Position numbers and translations under genes: made by a program | The notes under the pieces: model-generated | The model's database searches: none | What the model saw: only the letters and a program-made list of their open reading frames with translations | Told to the model about the DNA's origin: nothing | Shown: piece by piece, positions 5,976 to 12,648 of the stretch | Layout: every line of letters begins with the position of its first letter | Position numbering within the stretch: position 1 is the first letter of the stretch | DNA from: Spirochaetaceae bacterium | Lineage (GTDB): Bacteria > Spirochaetota > Spirochaetia > Treponematales > Rectinemataceae | Direction: 5' to 3' | Assembly: GCA_016794765.1 (NCBI GenBank) | Contig: JAEUJG010000193.1 | Coordinates: 1 to 12,648 of the forward strand | DNA: 12,648 nucleotides

Positions 5976-7376
5976 ATGACGGCCATGAACGCGAACCGAC
6001 CGAGCCGGAACGCGGTCGCCTCCCTGCTGCTGCTGGCGTCGCTCATCGCGTCGCCGCTCCTCGCGGCCCAGGAGGCGAACTCCTCCGAAAGCGATGACGA
6101 ACTCTTCGGCGACGCCGCCTTGGTCACCGTCCCGACCGAAACCGCCAAGGACATCGCCGGCGCCGGTTTCGAGACCTCGAAGGGCCTCCTCTTCGGCGGC
6201 GACCTCTCCCTGGTCCAGAGCGTGGACCTGTGGAACGGAAACCTGAGCCAGGCCAAGGGGATGCGGACGCAGAACCTCGGCCTCAACTTCGACGCCAGGC
6301 CGAGCGACTCATTCCGCGTCTACGGACGAGGCCAGTACACGATGACGAGCGCCGTGATGGACGGGACCTTCTCCATCCAGGAACTCTTCGCCGACGTGAG
6401 CTGGAACCGGACGGTCAACCTCCGCGTCGGCAAGCAGGCCGCCAACTGGGGAGTGGGCTACTGGTGGAGCCCGGCGGACATCCTCTCCCTCTCCGCCATC
6501 GACCAGTCCGATCCGTCGGCCAGGCGGGCCGGGCCCGTGGCCATCAAGGCTTCCATGCCGATCGGGCTCAACCAGGCCTCGATCTACGCCACGACCGACG
6601 CGACGGACAACATCGACCAGATAGGCTTGGCGGGCCGTTTCGAGTTCGTCCTCGGCGACTCAGAGTTCGGCCTGGGCGGCTACTACCGCCGGGACGGCGA
6701 GGTGAAGCCGCGCCTCGTCGGCACGGCGACGGTGAAGTTCCTCGGCGTCAACTGGTACGGCGAGGCGGTGGGCTCCTTCGGTTCGGAAGTCCCGACGGTC
6801 GGTTTTGCCTCGGGGAGCCCCGTCGTGTCGACGAGCGACGAATTCTTTTTCCAGGGAGCGGCGGGGTTCACGTGGACGGCCACGGACCAGGAGAAGCGCT
6901 GGAACATCGTCGCGATGGGCGAGTACTACTTCAACGGCCGCGGGGCCGAGGACGCGGCGGCCTACGCCGACCACCGCGCCCAACTCCTCGGCCTCGTCGC
7001 CGGCGGCGCCCTGGGCGGCTCCGACCTCCTGGGTTACGGCCGCCATTACGCGGGCCTGTACGCTTCGGCGGAGGACCTCTGGTCCAGCGGACTCGGCCTC
7101 GTCGCGGAGTGGCGTTCCAACCTGGGCGAAGCCTCCGGGTACGGCCGTCTCGTCGCCGCCTACGAACCCGTGGCCGATTTCCGCGCCGAGGCCGGCGGCG
7201 AGATCCACTACGGCCCCGACGGCGGCGAGTATGTCTTCATGAACGGGACGGGCGAAGCGGGTTACGCCGTCGCCTCCCTGCGGCTCTGGACCAGGACCAC
7301 GATCGATGTCGCCTATCCTCTCTACGGCGAAGGCGCGCGGCCTCGCCTGACGCTTGTCGTCTCCGGCCGGTTCTGA
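5976..7376 (+). CDS. Outer-membrane beta-barrel protein, porin-like
   Basis: This is a 466-residue protein with an N-terminal Sec signal (basic N-R-P-S-R-N, then a Leu/Ala core from about 14 to 30, cleavage near L-L-A-A-Q). The rest alternates short amphipathic strands with polar turns and ends in L-T-L-V-V-S-G-R-F; a C-terminal Phe on a strand is the usual signal for BAM-dependent insertion. The stretch L-R-V-G-K-Q-A-A-N-W-G-V-G-Y-W-W-S-P-A-D (about residues 150-170) followed by D-P-S-A-R-R-A-G-P recalls outer-membrane proteins of the DUF1302 kind, which occur beside LolA-fold proteins in other bacteria; this is a resemblance by eye. The gene starts 1 nt after the LolA-like stop. A second ATG at 5985 is an alternative start and keeps the signal peptide. 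It is the last gene of the operon and the likely outer-membrane end of the path. Confidence 0.8.
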   Translation: MTAMNANRPSRNAVASLLLLASLIASPLLAAQEANSSESDDELFGDAALVTVPTETAKDIAGAGFETSKGLLFGGDLSLVQSVDLWNGNLSQAKGMRTQNLGLNFDARPSDSFRVYGRGQYTMTSAVMDGTFSIQELFADVSWNRTVNLRVGKQAANWGVGYWWSPADILSLSAIDQSDPSARRAGPVAIKASMPIGLNQASIYATTDATDNIDQIGLAGRFEFVLGDSEFGLGGYYRRDGEVKPRLVGTATVKFLGVNWYGEAVGSFGSEVPTVGFASGSPVVSTSDEFFFQGAAGFTWTATDQEKRWNIVAMGEYYFNGRGAEDAAAYADHRAQLLGLVAGGALGGSDLLGYGRHYAGLYASAEDLWSSGLGLVAEWRSNLGEASGYGRLVAAYEPVADFRAEAGGEIHYGPDGGEYVFMNGTGEAGYAVASLRLWTRTTIDVAYPLYGEGARPRLTLVVSGRF

Positions 7377-7390
7377 CGCGCGGCCGCGGA

Positions 7391-7419
7391 TTGATTCCCG
7401 GGGCGGATCGGCCTACAGT
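7391..7419 (+). promoter_or_regulatory. Sigma70-type promoter for the two-component system genes
   Basis: TTGATT (7391-7396) and TACAGT (7414-7419) are separated by exactly 17 nt. Transcription should start near 7426, giving an 18-nt leader that holds the Shine-Dalgarno GGAGG (7432-7436), 7 nt before the ATG at 7444. The promoter begins 15 nt after the stop of the barrel gene, so the regulator genes can be expressed alone, although read-through from the upstream operon is possible. Confidence 0.55.
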
Positions 7420-7443
7420 ATAGGGTGACGTGGAGGTTGGCCG

Positions 7444-8163
7444 ATGCAGGGCAGGGTGCTTGTGGTGGATGATGTTCCCGAAATGTCCGAGCTGGTGAGC
7501 GCCTACCTCGGCGTCGAGGGGCTCGAGGCCCGGGAGGCGGGCAGCGCGGAGGCGGCCGAAGCCATCCTGGCCGACGACCCGGGTTTCGACCTCATAATTC
7601 TCGACCTGAACCTTCCCGGCATGGATGGCTTCGAATTCCTCCAGCGACTGCGCCGGACGAGCACGGTTCCCGTGATGATCGTCTCGGCGCGGGACGAAGA
7701 CGAGGACGTGGTGGCGGCCCTGGGCATAGGGGCCGACGAATACCTCACGAAACCCTTTTCGCCCCGCGCCCTCGCCGCGCGGGCGCGCGCGTTGATCCGC
7801 CGGCACAAGGGCTATTCGCGCCCCGACGAGGAGGGCCGGACGCTCCGCTTCGGCCCCTTTTCCCTCGACCTCGACAGCGGCGTCCTCCGCCGCGGCGACG
7901 GGCGCGTCCCCCTGTCGGCCAAGGAATTCGCGGTCCTCGCCTACCTCGCCGGGGAGAAGGGCCGGCCCCGCAGCCCGGAAGAGATCTTCGGCGCGGTGTG
8001 GGACCGCAAGTACGGCGACATCACCGCGGTCGGCGTCTACGTGCAGCGCCTCCGCCGCAAGATCGAGGACGATCCTTCGGCGCCCCGCTATCTTGTCACC
8101 GAACGCGGTTTCGGCTATCGCCTCGACGCCGCGGGCGACGCTCCCGCCGGGAACGGCGCTTGA
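7444..8163 (+). CDS. OmpR/PhoB-family response regulator
   Basis: This 239-residue DNA-binding regulator has a receiver domain at about 4-115: acidic pair Asp9-Asp10, phosphoacceptor Asp54 in L-I-I-L-D-L-N-L-P-G-M-D-G, Ser81 as the switch hydroxyl residue and Lys103 in L-T-K-P-F. A winged-helix output domain follows (about 130-232), with P-L-S-A-K-E-F-A-V-L at its start and the conserved wing R-Y-L-V-T-E-R-G-F-G-Y-R-L at its end. All phosphorylation residues are intact, so it should be a normal phosphorylation-dependent regulator. It abuts the kinase gene directly (TGA then ATG with no gap), so the pair is cognate. Its position right after the ABC/barrel operon makes that operon a likely target, which is inference. 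Confidence 0.95.
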   Translation: MQGRVLVVDDVPEMSELVSAYLGVEGLEAREAGSAEAAEAILADDPGFDLIILDLNLPGMDGFEFLQRLRRTSTVPVMIVSARDEDEDVVAALGIGADEYLTKPFSPRALAARARALIRRHKGYSRPDEEGRTLRFGPFSLDLDSGVLRRGDGRVPLSAKEFAVLAYLAGEKGRPRSPEEIFGAVWDRKYGDITAVGVYVQRLRRKIEDDPSAPRYLVTERGFGYRLDAAGDAPAGNGA

Positions 8164-9492
8164 ATGCGGTTGCGCACCCAGCTCATCCTCCTCTCCATAG
8201 GCATCATGGTCTTGCCGCTGGTCTTCCTCGCGGCGTGGATGCTGCCGGGAACGGCGAGCGGCGAAGGGGCTCCATTCCTGGCGGCGGCCAAGGCCCAACG
8301 CTATCTCGCGGGCCTCGAAGGCGCGACGGCTTCGCTTCCGGCCTTCACCGCCAAGGCCCGGGACTCGGGAGGCCTCGCCGCGGCGGGATTTGGCCCCGGC
8401 GGGGAAACGGTCTTCAGTGTCGGGAAGGACGGGCCCGCGAACCCGCTTTTCTCGCCGGAGCCGCCGGCGCCCGGGAGGGAGGCTCCCGAAGGCGCGGCCT
8501 TGCTGCTTTCCCGGCGCTTCGAGATCCAAGGCTACGGTCCGGTGCGGGTCTACGCGCACGTGCAGCATCTGGGTGACGGCGACATTGGACTCGATCCGAC
8601 CCTGGTTCTCCCCTTCGTGCTGTTGGTCTTCGCGGCGGGCCTCAGCGTCCTGATCGCCCGTTCGCTCAGGAGGTCGCTCGACCGGCTGGCCGGCGTGGCC
8701 GGCCGCTTGGCGTCGGGCGAGTTCGAAACGCCGGTTCCTGCGACCGGACGGGAAGACGTGGCGCGCCTGGAGGCCGCGCTCGAGGAGCTCAGGCTCGCCC
8801 TCCTCGACGGGCGCAATCGGCGCGCCAGGCTCATAATGGGGGTTTCACACGACTTCCGCACGCCTATCGCCCTCATCCGCGGCTACGCCGAGGCCCTGGA
8901 GGACGGCGTGGCGCCCGACCGCGGGACCGAAGCGCGGTATCTCGGCGTCATCAAGGACAAGACGGCCGAACTCGAGGCCCTCGTCGACGACCTCCTCGGC
9001 TATGTCCGGATGGAAACCGACCAGCGCCGCGGCGATCTCCCGACGGTGAAGCTCCGCGACTTCTTCCGCGCGCTCGCGGCGGAATTCGCCGAGGACGCGT
9101 CGATGGGCGGCAGGTCCTTCTCCTTCATCGACCGCGCGGACGGCGAACCCGCCGCGCCCCTCGAGGGCAACGCCGCGAAGCGCGCCTTCCGCAACCTCTT
9201 CGGCAACGCCATGCGATATACGGAGCGGGGCGGTTCGGTCGTCCTCGAGCTCGAAGGCGGGGCGGGCGGCTTTTCGGCTTCGATCATCGACGACGGGATC
9301 GGGATAGACCCCAAAGACCTCTCGGCCGTCTTCGATCCCTTCTTCCGCGGAAGGAACGTCGGTACCCGCCTCGGTTCCGGGCTTGGCCTCGCGGTGGTCA
9401 AGAGCGCGATCGACGCCCACGGCTGGCGCATCCACTGCGTCAGCGAACCGGGGCTCGGGACACGCTTTACCGTGATGATTCCCTGTGGCTGA
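8164..9492 (+). CDS. Membrane sensor histidine kinase, partner of the 7444 regulator
   Basis: This is a 442-residue kinase. Two membrane segments (about 7-27 and 146-166) enclose a periplasmic sensor of about 118 residues that I do not recognise; it is Ala/Gly/Pro-rich. A HAMP linker follows (about 167-218), then a HisKA domain with phosphoacceptor His229 in V-S-H-D-F-R-T-P, and an ATP-binding domain with N-box Asn344/Asn348 (R-N-L-F-G-N-A-M-R-Y-T), G1 box DDGIGID at 376-382, an F-box F-D-P-F-F-R-G and G2 box GSGLGLA at 404-410. All catalytic motifs are intact. The start ATG immediately follows the regulator stop and has only a weak ribosome site, so translational coupling is likely. The signal sensed is unknown; given the neighbouring transport operon, envelope or cargo stress is a fair guess. 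Confidence 0.93.
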   Translation: MRLRTQLILLSIGIMVLPLVFLAAWMLPGTASGEGAPFLAAAKAQRYLAGLEGATASLPAFTAKARDSGGLAAAGFGPGGETVFSVGKDGPANPLFSPEPPAPGREAPEGAALLLSRRFEIQGYGPVRVYAHVQHLGDGDIGLDPTLVLPFVLLVFAAGLSVLIARSLRRSLDRLAGVAGRLASGEFETPVPATGREDVARLEAALEELRLALLDGRNRRARLIMGVSHDFRTPIALIRGYAEALEDGVAPDRGTEARYLGVIKDKTAELEALVDDLLGYVRMETDQRRGDLPTVKLRDFFRALAAEFAEDASMGGRSFSFIDRADGEPAAPLEGNAAKRAFRNLFGNAMRYTERGGSVVLELEGGAGGFSASIIDDGIGIDPKDLSAVFDPFFRGRNVGTRLGSGLGLAVVKSAIDAHGWRIHCVSEPGLGTRFTVMIPCG

Positions 9493-9494
9493 TC

Positions 9495-9524
9495 CCGGAA
9501 CGGCGCGACGCTTCCGCGCTCCGG
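9495..9524 (+). terminator. Hairpin between the convergent kinase and glycosidase genes
   Basis: The arms CCGGA (9495-9499) with TCCGG (9520-9524) and GCGCG (9503-9507) with CGCGC (9515-9519) form a 10-bp stem with a 3-nt bulge and a 7-nt loop, starting 3 nt after the kinase stop. There is no T run on either side, so factor-independent termination is doubtful. The rest of the 93-nt convergent gap to 9586 shows nothing else. Confidence 0.35.
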
Positions 9525-9585
9525 CGCCTGCCCCAAACAACGGGAACGCCGAGTTGAAGCGCCAGCCTCGTCGTCCGCCGCGCGC

Positions 9586-10482
9586 CTACTCGATGCTGAT
9601 CATCACCGGCACCGGCCTGAGCATCCCGAGCGCCGCGGGCGTGTCGCTCGGAAGGTTCATGACGCGCCGCTTGCCGTCTGCGCAGGCCAAGATGAGGGCG
9701 CTGGAGCCGCCGCCGTCCAGGTTGACGGCGTCATAGGCGCCGAGCTCGTCGCGGAAAAAAGCGCCCCACTCGGTCGTCGTCATTCCCATGCTGTAGCCGG
9801 GACGGCGCCCGTCGACGACGGCCAGCCAAAGCCTGCGGCCCGTCGCGTCGACGCCGATCCCGCTGCGGGGATGGAGCGTGTCGTCGCCGGGCTGGGCGAC
9901 GCCGTTGTCCACGATGAGGGCGAAGGCGCCGGCGGCGGCGCGCACCGCGCCCGCCGGCTTCTCCCCCATGCCGCCGATGCCGACCCGGCCGTCCTCCAGG
10001 GACCAGACGCCGCAGCCGGTGTCGAAGGCTTGCCGCTCCACGCCGTCCTCGACGACCCAGCCCATCATCTTCACCGGCCTCCCGTCGTACCACAGCGGTT
10101 TGTTCGCCGCCCCGTCCGGATCGTCGGGAAGAGTCCAGAAACCGTTGGCGTTGATCATGGCGAGGGAGCCGCGCCGATCGGCGATCGCGAGCGGATTCAC
10201 GAGCTCGGTGTTGGCCGGACCGTCGCCGTCGGGATCGGGGGCGGCGCGCACGCGGAACCCCGCGCCCGCGGCGTCGAGGTCGATCTCCACGACGTGGATC
10301 CGGAGCTCGCGCGGCGAGGCCAGCGCGTACTCGCGGTAGCTTGCTCCCTTCGACGGTGCCAAGAGTGGCGCGCAGGCCGCCGGGCCGAGGGCGCCGATGG
10401 CGGCCGCCGCAAACGCCCCGATCGAAGTCCGGACCAGGCGCGCACGGCGACCACCGGCGCCGCGCCGCCGTTCAGCGCGCAC
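9586..10482 (-). CDS. Exported phosphodiester glycosidase family protein (NAGPA-type)
   Basis: This is a 298-residue protein of the phosphodiester glycosidase (NAGPA, PF09992) type. The hallmark blocks are visible: I-N-A-N-G-F-W at 110-116, L-A-V-V-D-G-R-R-P-G-Y-S (Asp224, Gly225, Arg226), and V-N-L-D-G-G-G-S-S-A-L (Asn254, Asp256, Gly257-259). The family includes the mammalian uncovering enzyme for N-acetylglucosamine-phosphodiesters; bacterial members act on cell-surface or glycan phosphodiesters, and the substrate here is unknown. The N-terminus is an export signal with several Arg pairs (Arg5-7 and Arg12-13), then an Ala-rich core and G-P-A-A-C37, which could be a relaxed lipobox. The GTG start at 10482 overlaps the upstream stop by 11 nt. 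The frame stays open far upstream, but that part lies opposite the 10472-11092 gene's own frame and reads as low-quality Arg/Pro-rich sequence. Confidence 0.8.
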   Translation of the reverse strand: MRAERRRGAGGRRARLVRTSIGAFAAAAIGALGPAACAPLLAPSKGASYREYALASPRELRIHVVEIDLDAAGAGFRVRAAPDPDGDGPANTELVNPLAIADRRGSLAMINANGFWTLPDDPDGAANKPLWYDGRPVKMMGWVVEDGVERQAFDTGCGVWSLEDGRVGIGGMGEKPAGAVRAAAGAFALIVDNGVAQPGDDTLHPRSGIGVDATGRRLWLAVVDGRRPGYSMGMTTTEWGAFFRDELGAYDAVNLDGGGSSALILACADGKRRVMNLPSDTPAALGMLRPVPVMISIE

Positions 10483-11092
10483 GGAAGGCCACCCCGGAAA
10501 AAAGATAGATGTCCGCGCCGCTTCTCGCCCCGTCGCGACGGAGGAGGTTCGACCATTCAAGTCCGGTGAACAGGGTGAAGGAGCGCGCGTCGGCGAAGAG
10601 GGAGAGCCGCGGAGCAAGTTCGGCGGCGTCGCTCCAAAAGCGAGCCTCCAGGCTCGCGGCAAGGCCCGCCCCGCCGCGTTCGAAACATACCGCGGCCGAC
10701 ACTTGCGGCGCCGGGGAATAAACCCAGTTCGAAGCGACGCGCCCGAAGCCGCAATGGAGCCCCAATCCGCCGATCGCGGCCAACCGACCTCCGAGAACGG
10801 CCGCGGAGGGCGAGGCGGCCTCCACGCCGAGGAAGGCGGCGTAGGAATACACCGTGTCAAAGCGGAAGCGCCCGGCGAGGGCGACGGGGCCGAAAACGGG
10901 AGCCGTCGCGCCGCCGATGGCGAGCCCCGGGCGGGTCGACTGCAGGGAGAAGCCCCCGAGCTCGGCGGTCAGGCGCCGGCCAAAAAGACCGGGCACGGCG
11001 GTCGCGGCCGGTTCGCTTCCGGCGAGCGGCGCGGCGAAAGCGGTGAGCATTCCAACCAATGCGGCGATAAACGAAACTCGATGTCGTACCAC
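10472..11092 (-). CDS. Small secreted outer-membrane-like protein of unknown function
   Basis: This is a 206-residue protein with an N-terminal Sec signal (basic V-R-H-R, hydrophobic core F-I-A-A-L-V-G-M-L-T-A-F-A-A-P, cleavage near L-A-G before Ser). The mature part is made of short amphipathic Gly/Ala/aromatic strands such as F-R-F-D-T-V-Y-S-Y-A-A-F-L-G-V and S-F-T-L-F-T-G-L-E-W-S, with no catalytic motif, and ends I-Y-L-F-S-G-V-A-F-R-A-R. This suggests a small outer-membrane barrel, but no family is recognised. Start choice: the GTG at 11092 has GGGAGG (11106-11101) at 8 nt spacing and a promoter that predicts an mRNA start near 11115. The in-frame GTG at 11113 would sit at the very 5' end of the mRNA, without a ribosome site. 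The gene overlaps the glycosidase by 11 nt, so both are translated from one mRNA. Confidence 0.7.
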   Translation of the reverse strand: MVRHRVSFIAALVGMLTAFAAPLAGSEPAATAVPGLFGRRLTAELGGFSLQSTRPGLAIGGATAPVFGPVALAGRFRFDTVYSYAAFLGVEAASPSAAVLGGRLAAIGGLGLHCGFGRVASNWVYSPAPQVSAAVCFERGGAGLAASLEARFWSDAAELAPRLSLFADARSFTLFTGLEWSNLLRRDGARSGADIYLFSGVAFRAR

Positions 11093-11121
11093 GATACTGT
11101 CCTCCCGAATCACTCACCCGG

Positions 11122-11150
11122 AGGATAGCTTCGCGCGAAAAACCGGTCAA
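11122..11150 (-). promoter_or_regulatory. Sigma70-type promoter for the 11092 gene and the glycosidase gene
   Basis: On the minus strand TTGACC (11150-11145) and TATCCT (11127-11122) are separated by exactly 17 nt, a good consensus match. The -35 contains the TGA stop (11149-11147) of the upstream kinase-like gene. Transcription should start near 11115, leaving a 23-nt leader with the Shine-Dalgarno of the GTG at 11092. The two downstream genes can therefore be expressed apart from the kinase-like gene. Confidence 0.6.
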
Positions 11151-12648
11151 CAAGCGGGGAGTTTCATGCCGGGCTTTTCGGTCACCTCGATCCTGAAGGC
11201 GTCTCCGACGAGGGATCGCCACAGCCGCCCATTCGCCTGCGCCGCCAAGGCTTGCGCGATCTCCAGGGAAACCTCCCCGCGGGTCGCCACGACAAGGTCG
11301 CCATACACGGGCTTTTCGGCGCCGCCGCCGCGCGAGACGTCAAGGAAGATCGCGGCCGTACCGCGAACAAGCGCCAGTTCGAGGGCCCGCGGCGCGGCGG
11401 ATCCCGCCTGACGGTCGGCGAGGAACATGAGAAGCTCCGCGGAGGCGAGCCCCAAGGGCAAGGCGAGTTCGGGGGCCAGTTCGATCGCCTCCGCCTCCAC
11501 GGCGATCCGCAGTTCCCGTCCTTCGTTCCACGATACCGCAATCCCGGCGGAGAGCTCCGAAAGGTAGCTCCGCATGTCGATCCGCGCGATGGACTCGTTG
11601 CCGTACAGCTGGTCGTGGACGAGAGCCATCCCGAGAATCCGGGAACGCATCTCGGCGAGGGCTTCCGCTGCCTCCGCGCATTCGACCGCGCCCATCTTGA
11701 GGGAGATCAGGCTCGCGATGACCTGGAGATTGTTCTTGACCCGATGGTGCACCTCGCGGAGCAGGGCCTCGCGTTCCTCGATCCGTTTCGCCAACTCGGT
11801 CTCGTGGAGGGTCCTGGCGCCGATCTCCGCCTGGAGCCGGAGGTTCAGCGCCTCGAGGCCGGCGGAGCGCTCGCTCATGGTGTCGACCATCGCGTCGAGG
11901 CTCTTCTCCATCGACGCGATCTCGTCATCCCCGCCGGCGTGGAAGCGCGTCCGGTAATCGCCGAGGGCCACCGACGCCATCGCCGCCTCGAGCCGCGCGA
12001 GCCTCTTCGCGACGAGCCTGTCGAAGGCGCTTTTCGTACCGAGGAAGGAGCCGAAGATCGCCGCCGCGCACAGGATGGCGGTCACGATCGTCGACGCCGT
12101 CCGGAACCGACCGAGGTAGCCCCTGTCGAACTCGAGAACCGCCCAAGAGGAATTCCGGTTCGAAGCGCCGACCTCGGTGAACAGCGGGATCAAGGTCGTT
12201 TCGTTCCACCGCCGCCGCGAGACCAGGTTTTCGCCCTGGCCGGCAAGCCGCGCCAGCCGGGGTAGGTCCGATCGTGAGGAGGAGAACAGGGACGACGCTG
12301 ACTCGCCCGACGTGACGATGACATCCGTCACGCGATACAGCTTGTCGCCGCCCGCGGCGGGCGACGCCGTGTCCGGAAAGGCGAGGCGGAGCAGTTCCTG
12401 AAAGTCGCTTCCGTCGTAGACTCTGGCAAAGGCCAGGTTGACGCTCGATGACACCTCAAGGATCAGGTCCGACCCCGCCGGACTCAAGTATTGGTAAAAA
12501 TTGAGCGCGCCGGTGCTGACCGAGTGGGCGATGTGCTGGTCCACGACCTGCCCCTGGCCCCGGAGCCCCAGGAGAAAACGCGCGAACTCCCCGCCCAGCG
12601 AGAAGAGGTCAAGACCGAGATCCGGCGCGTAGGTCGTGGCTTCCACCC
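11147..12648 (-). CDS. HisKA_2-type sensor histidine kinase with degenerate ATP-binding domain (partial at right edge)
   Basis: The frame is open to the right edge. The first GTG (12646) lies 2 nt from it without room for a ribosome site, so the true N-terminus is probably outside; numbering here is from that GTG. Order: sensor region (1-183), membrane segment (184-203), HAMP-like linker (204-257), coiled coil (about 258-298), and a HisKA_2 dimerisation domain with V-H-H-R-V-K-N-N-L-Q, phosphoacceptor probably His301. The following region starts like the family's HATPase domain (E-L-A-L-P-L-G-L-A-S-A-E-L), but the N-box is lost: the expected ELxxN...H reads E404-L-L-M-F408...R412. The G1 box (DxGxG) reads D-V-S-R-G-G-G and the G2 box is replaced by E-V-S-L-E-I-A. 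The frame itself is intact to the stop, so it looks like a maintained non-catalytic kinase rather than a pseudogene. No regulator partner is visible next to it. Confidence 0.85.
   Translation of the reverse strand, partial: VEATTYAPDLGLDLFSLGGEFARFLLGLRGQGQVVDQHIAHSVSTGALNFYQYLSPAGSDLILEVSSSVNLAFARVYDGSDFQELLRLAFPDTASPAAGGDKLYRVTDVIVTSGESASSLFSSSRSDLPRLARLAGQGENLVSRRRWNETTLIPLFTEVGASNRNSSWAVLEFDRGYLGRFRTASTIVTAILCAAAIFGSFLGTKSAFDRLVAKRLARLEAAMASVALGDYRTRFHAGGDDEIASMEKSLDAMVDTMSERSAGLEALNLRLQAEIGARTLHETELAKRIEEREALLREVHHRVKNNLQVIASLISLKMGAVECAEAAEALAEMRSRILGMALVHDQLYGNESIARIDMRSYLSELSAGIAVSWNEGRELRIAVEAEAIELAPELALPLGLASAELLMFLADRQAGSAAPRALELALVRGTAAIFLDVSRGGGAEKPVYGDLVVATRGEVSLEIAQALAAQANGRLWRSLVGDAFRIEVTEKPGMKLPAC

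Noticed and set aside
7379..7388. Perfect 10-bp palindrome CGCGGCCGCG just after the barrel gene stop
   Set aside because: It has no loop and cannot form a useful hairpin, and such all-GC palindromes are expected by chance at this base composition.
10483..10860. N-terminal extension of the glycosidase frame up to an upstream start
   Set aside because: It overlaps the separate 10472-11092 gene almost entirely and reads as Arg/Pro-rich sequence without a domain; the GTG at 10482 gives a proper export signal.
10397..11128. 243-codon plus-strand frame opposite the small outer-membrane-like protein
   Set aside because: Low-complexity composition and antisense to a gene with a signal peptide, Shine-Dalgarno and promoter.
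11252..12265. 337-codon plus-strand frame opposite the kinase-like gene
   Set aside because: Arg/Glu/Gly-rich antisense shadow; the minus frame carries an unmistakable HisKA_2 motif.

Overview
The window is about two-thirds G+C, tightly packed with genes, and comes from a diderm bacterium: it encodes two outer-membrane-type proteins, one ending in a C-terminal Phe, plus a LolA-fold periplasmic protein. The style would suit a high-GC spirochaete or a similar deep diderm lineage, but no rRNA or marker gene fixes the taxon, so this is inference only. I saw no tRNA, rRNA, CRISPR array, insertion sequence or phage gene. No gene-free stretch exceeds about 160 bp.

Layout. (1) 1-504, minus: the N-terminal part of an M48-type zinc metalloprotease, running off the left edge. 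(2) 665-1489, plus: a YkvA/DUF1232 small membrane protein and a small acidic protein of unknown function. These and the protease are divergent, and both outward promoters place a TATACT -10 box exactly 6 nt before the ATG, which predicts leaderless mRNAs. (3) 1490-1642: a control region with three separate inverted repeats, the last of which would pair with part of the Shine-Dalgarno of the next operon. (4) 1643-7376, plus: a five-gene operon encoding a MacB/LolD-type ABC ATPase, two FtsX/MacB-type permeases, a secreted LolA-like protein and an outer-membrane beta-barrel protein. (5) 7444-9492, plus: an OmpR-type response regulator and its histidine kinase, with their own promoter. (6) 9586-12648, minus and convergent with (5): a HisKA_2-type histidine kinase whose ATP-binding domain looks degenerate (cut by the right edge), then a small outer-membrane-like protein and a phosphodiester glycosidase (NAGPA-type) exported protein.

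How the genes may work together. The five-gene operon reads as a path across the envelope: an inner-membrane ABC pump with two different permease subunits (as in LolCDE), a periplasmic carrier of the LolA fold, and a beta-barrel in the outer membrane where LolB would act in proteobacteria. The cargo (lipid, lipoprotein or other hydrophobic compound) cannot be read from the sequence. The adjacent two-component system is a reasonable candidate regulator. The minus-strand cluster looks like a separate envelope or glycan-related unit, with the kinase-like protein as a possible non-catalytic sensor.
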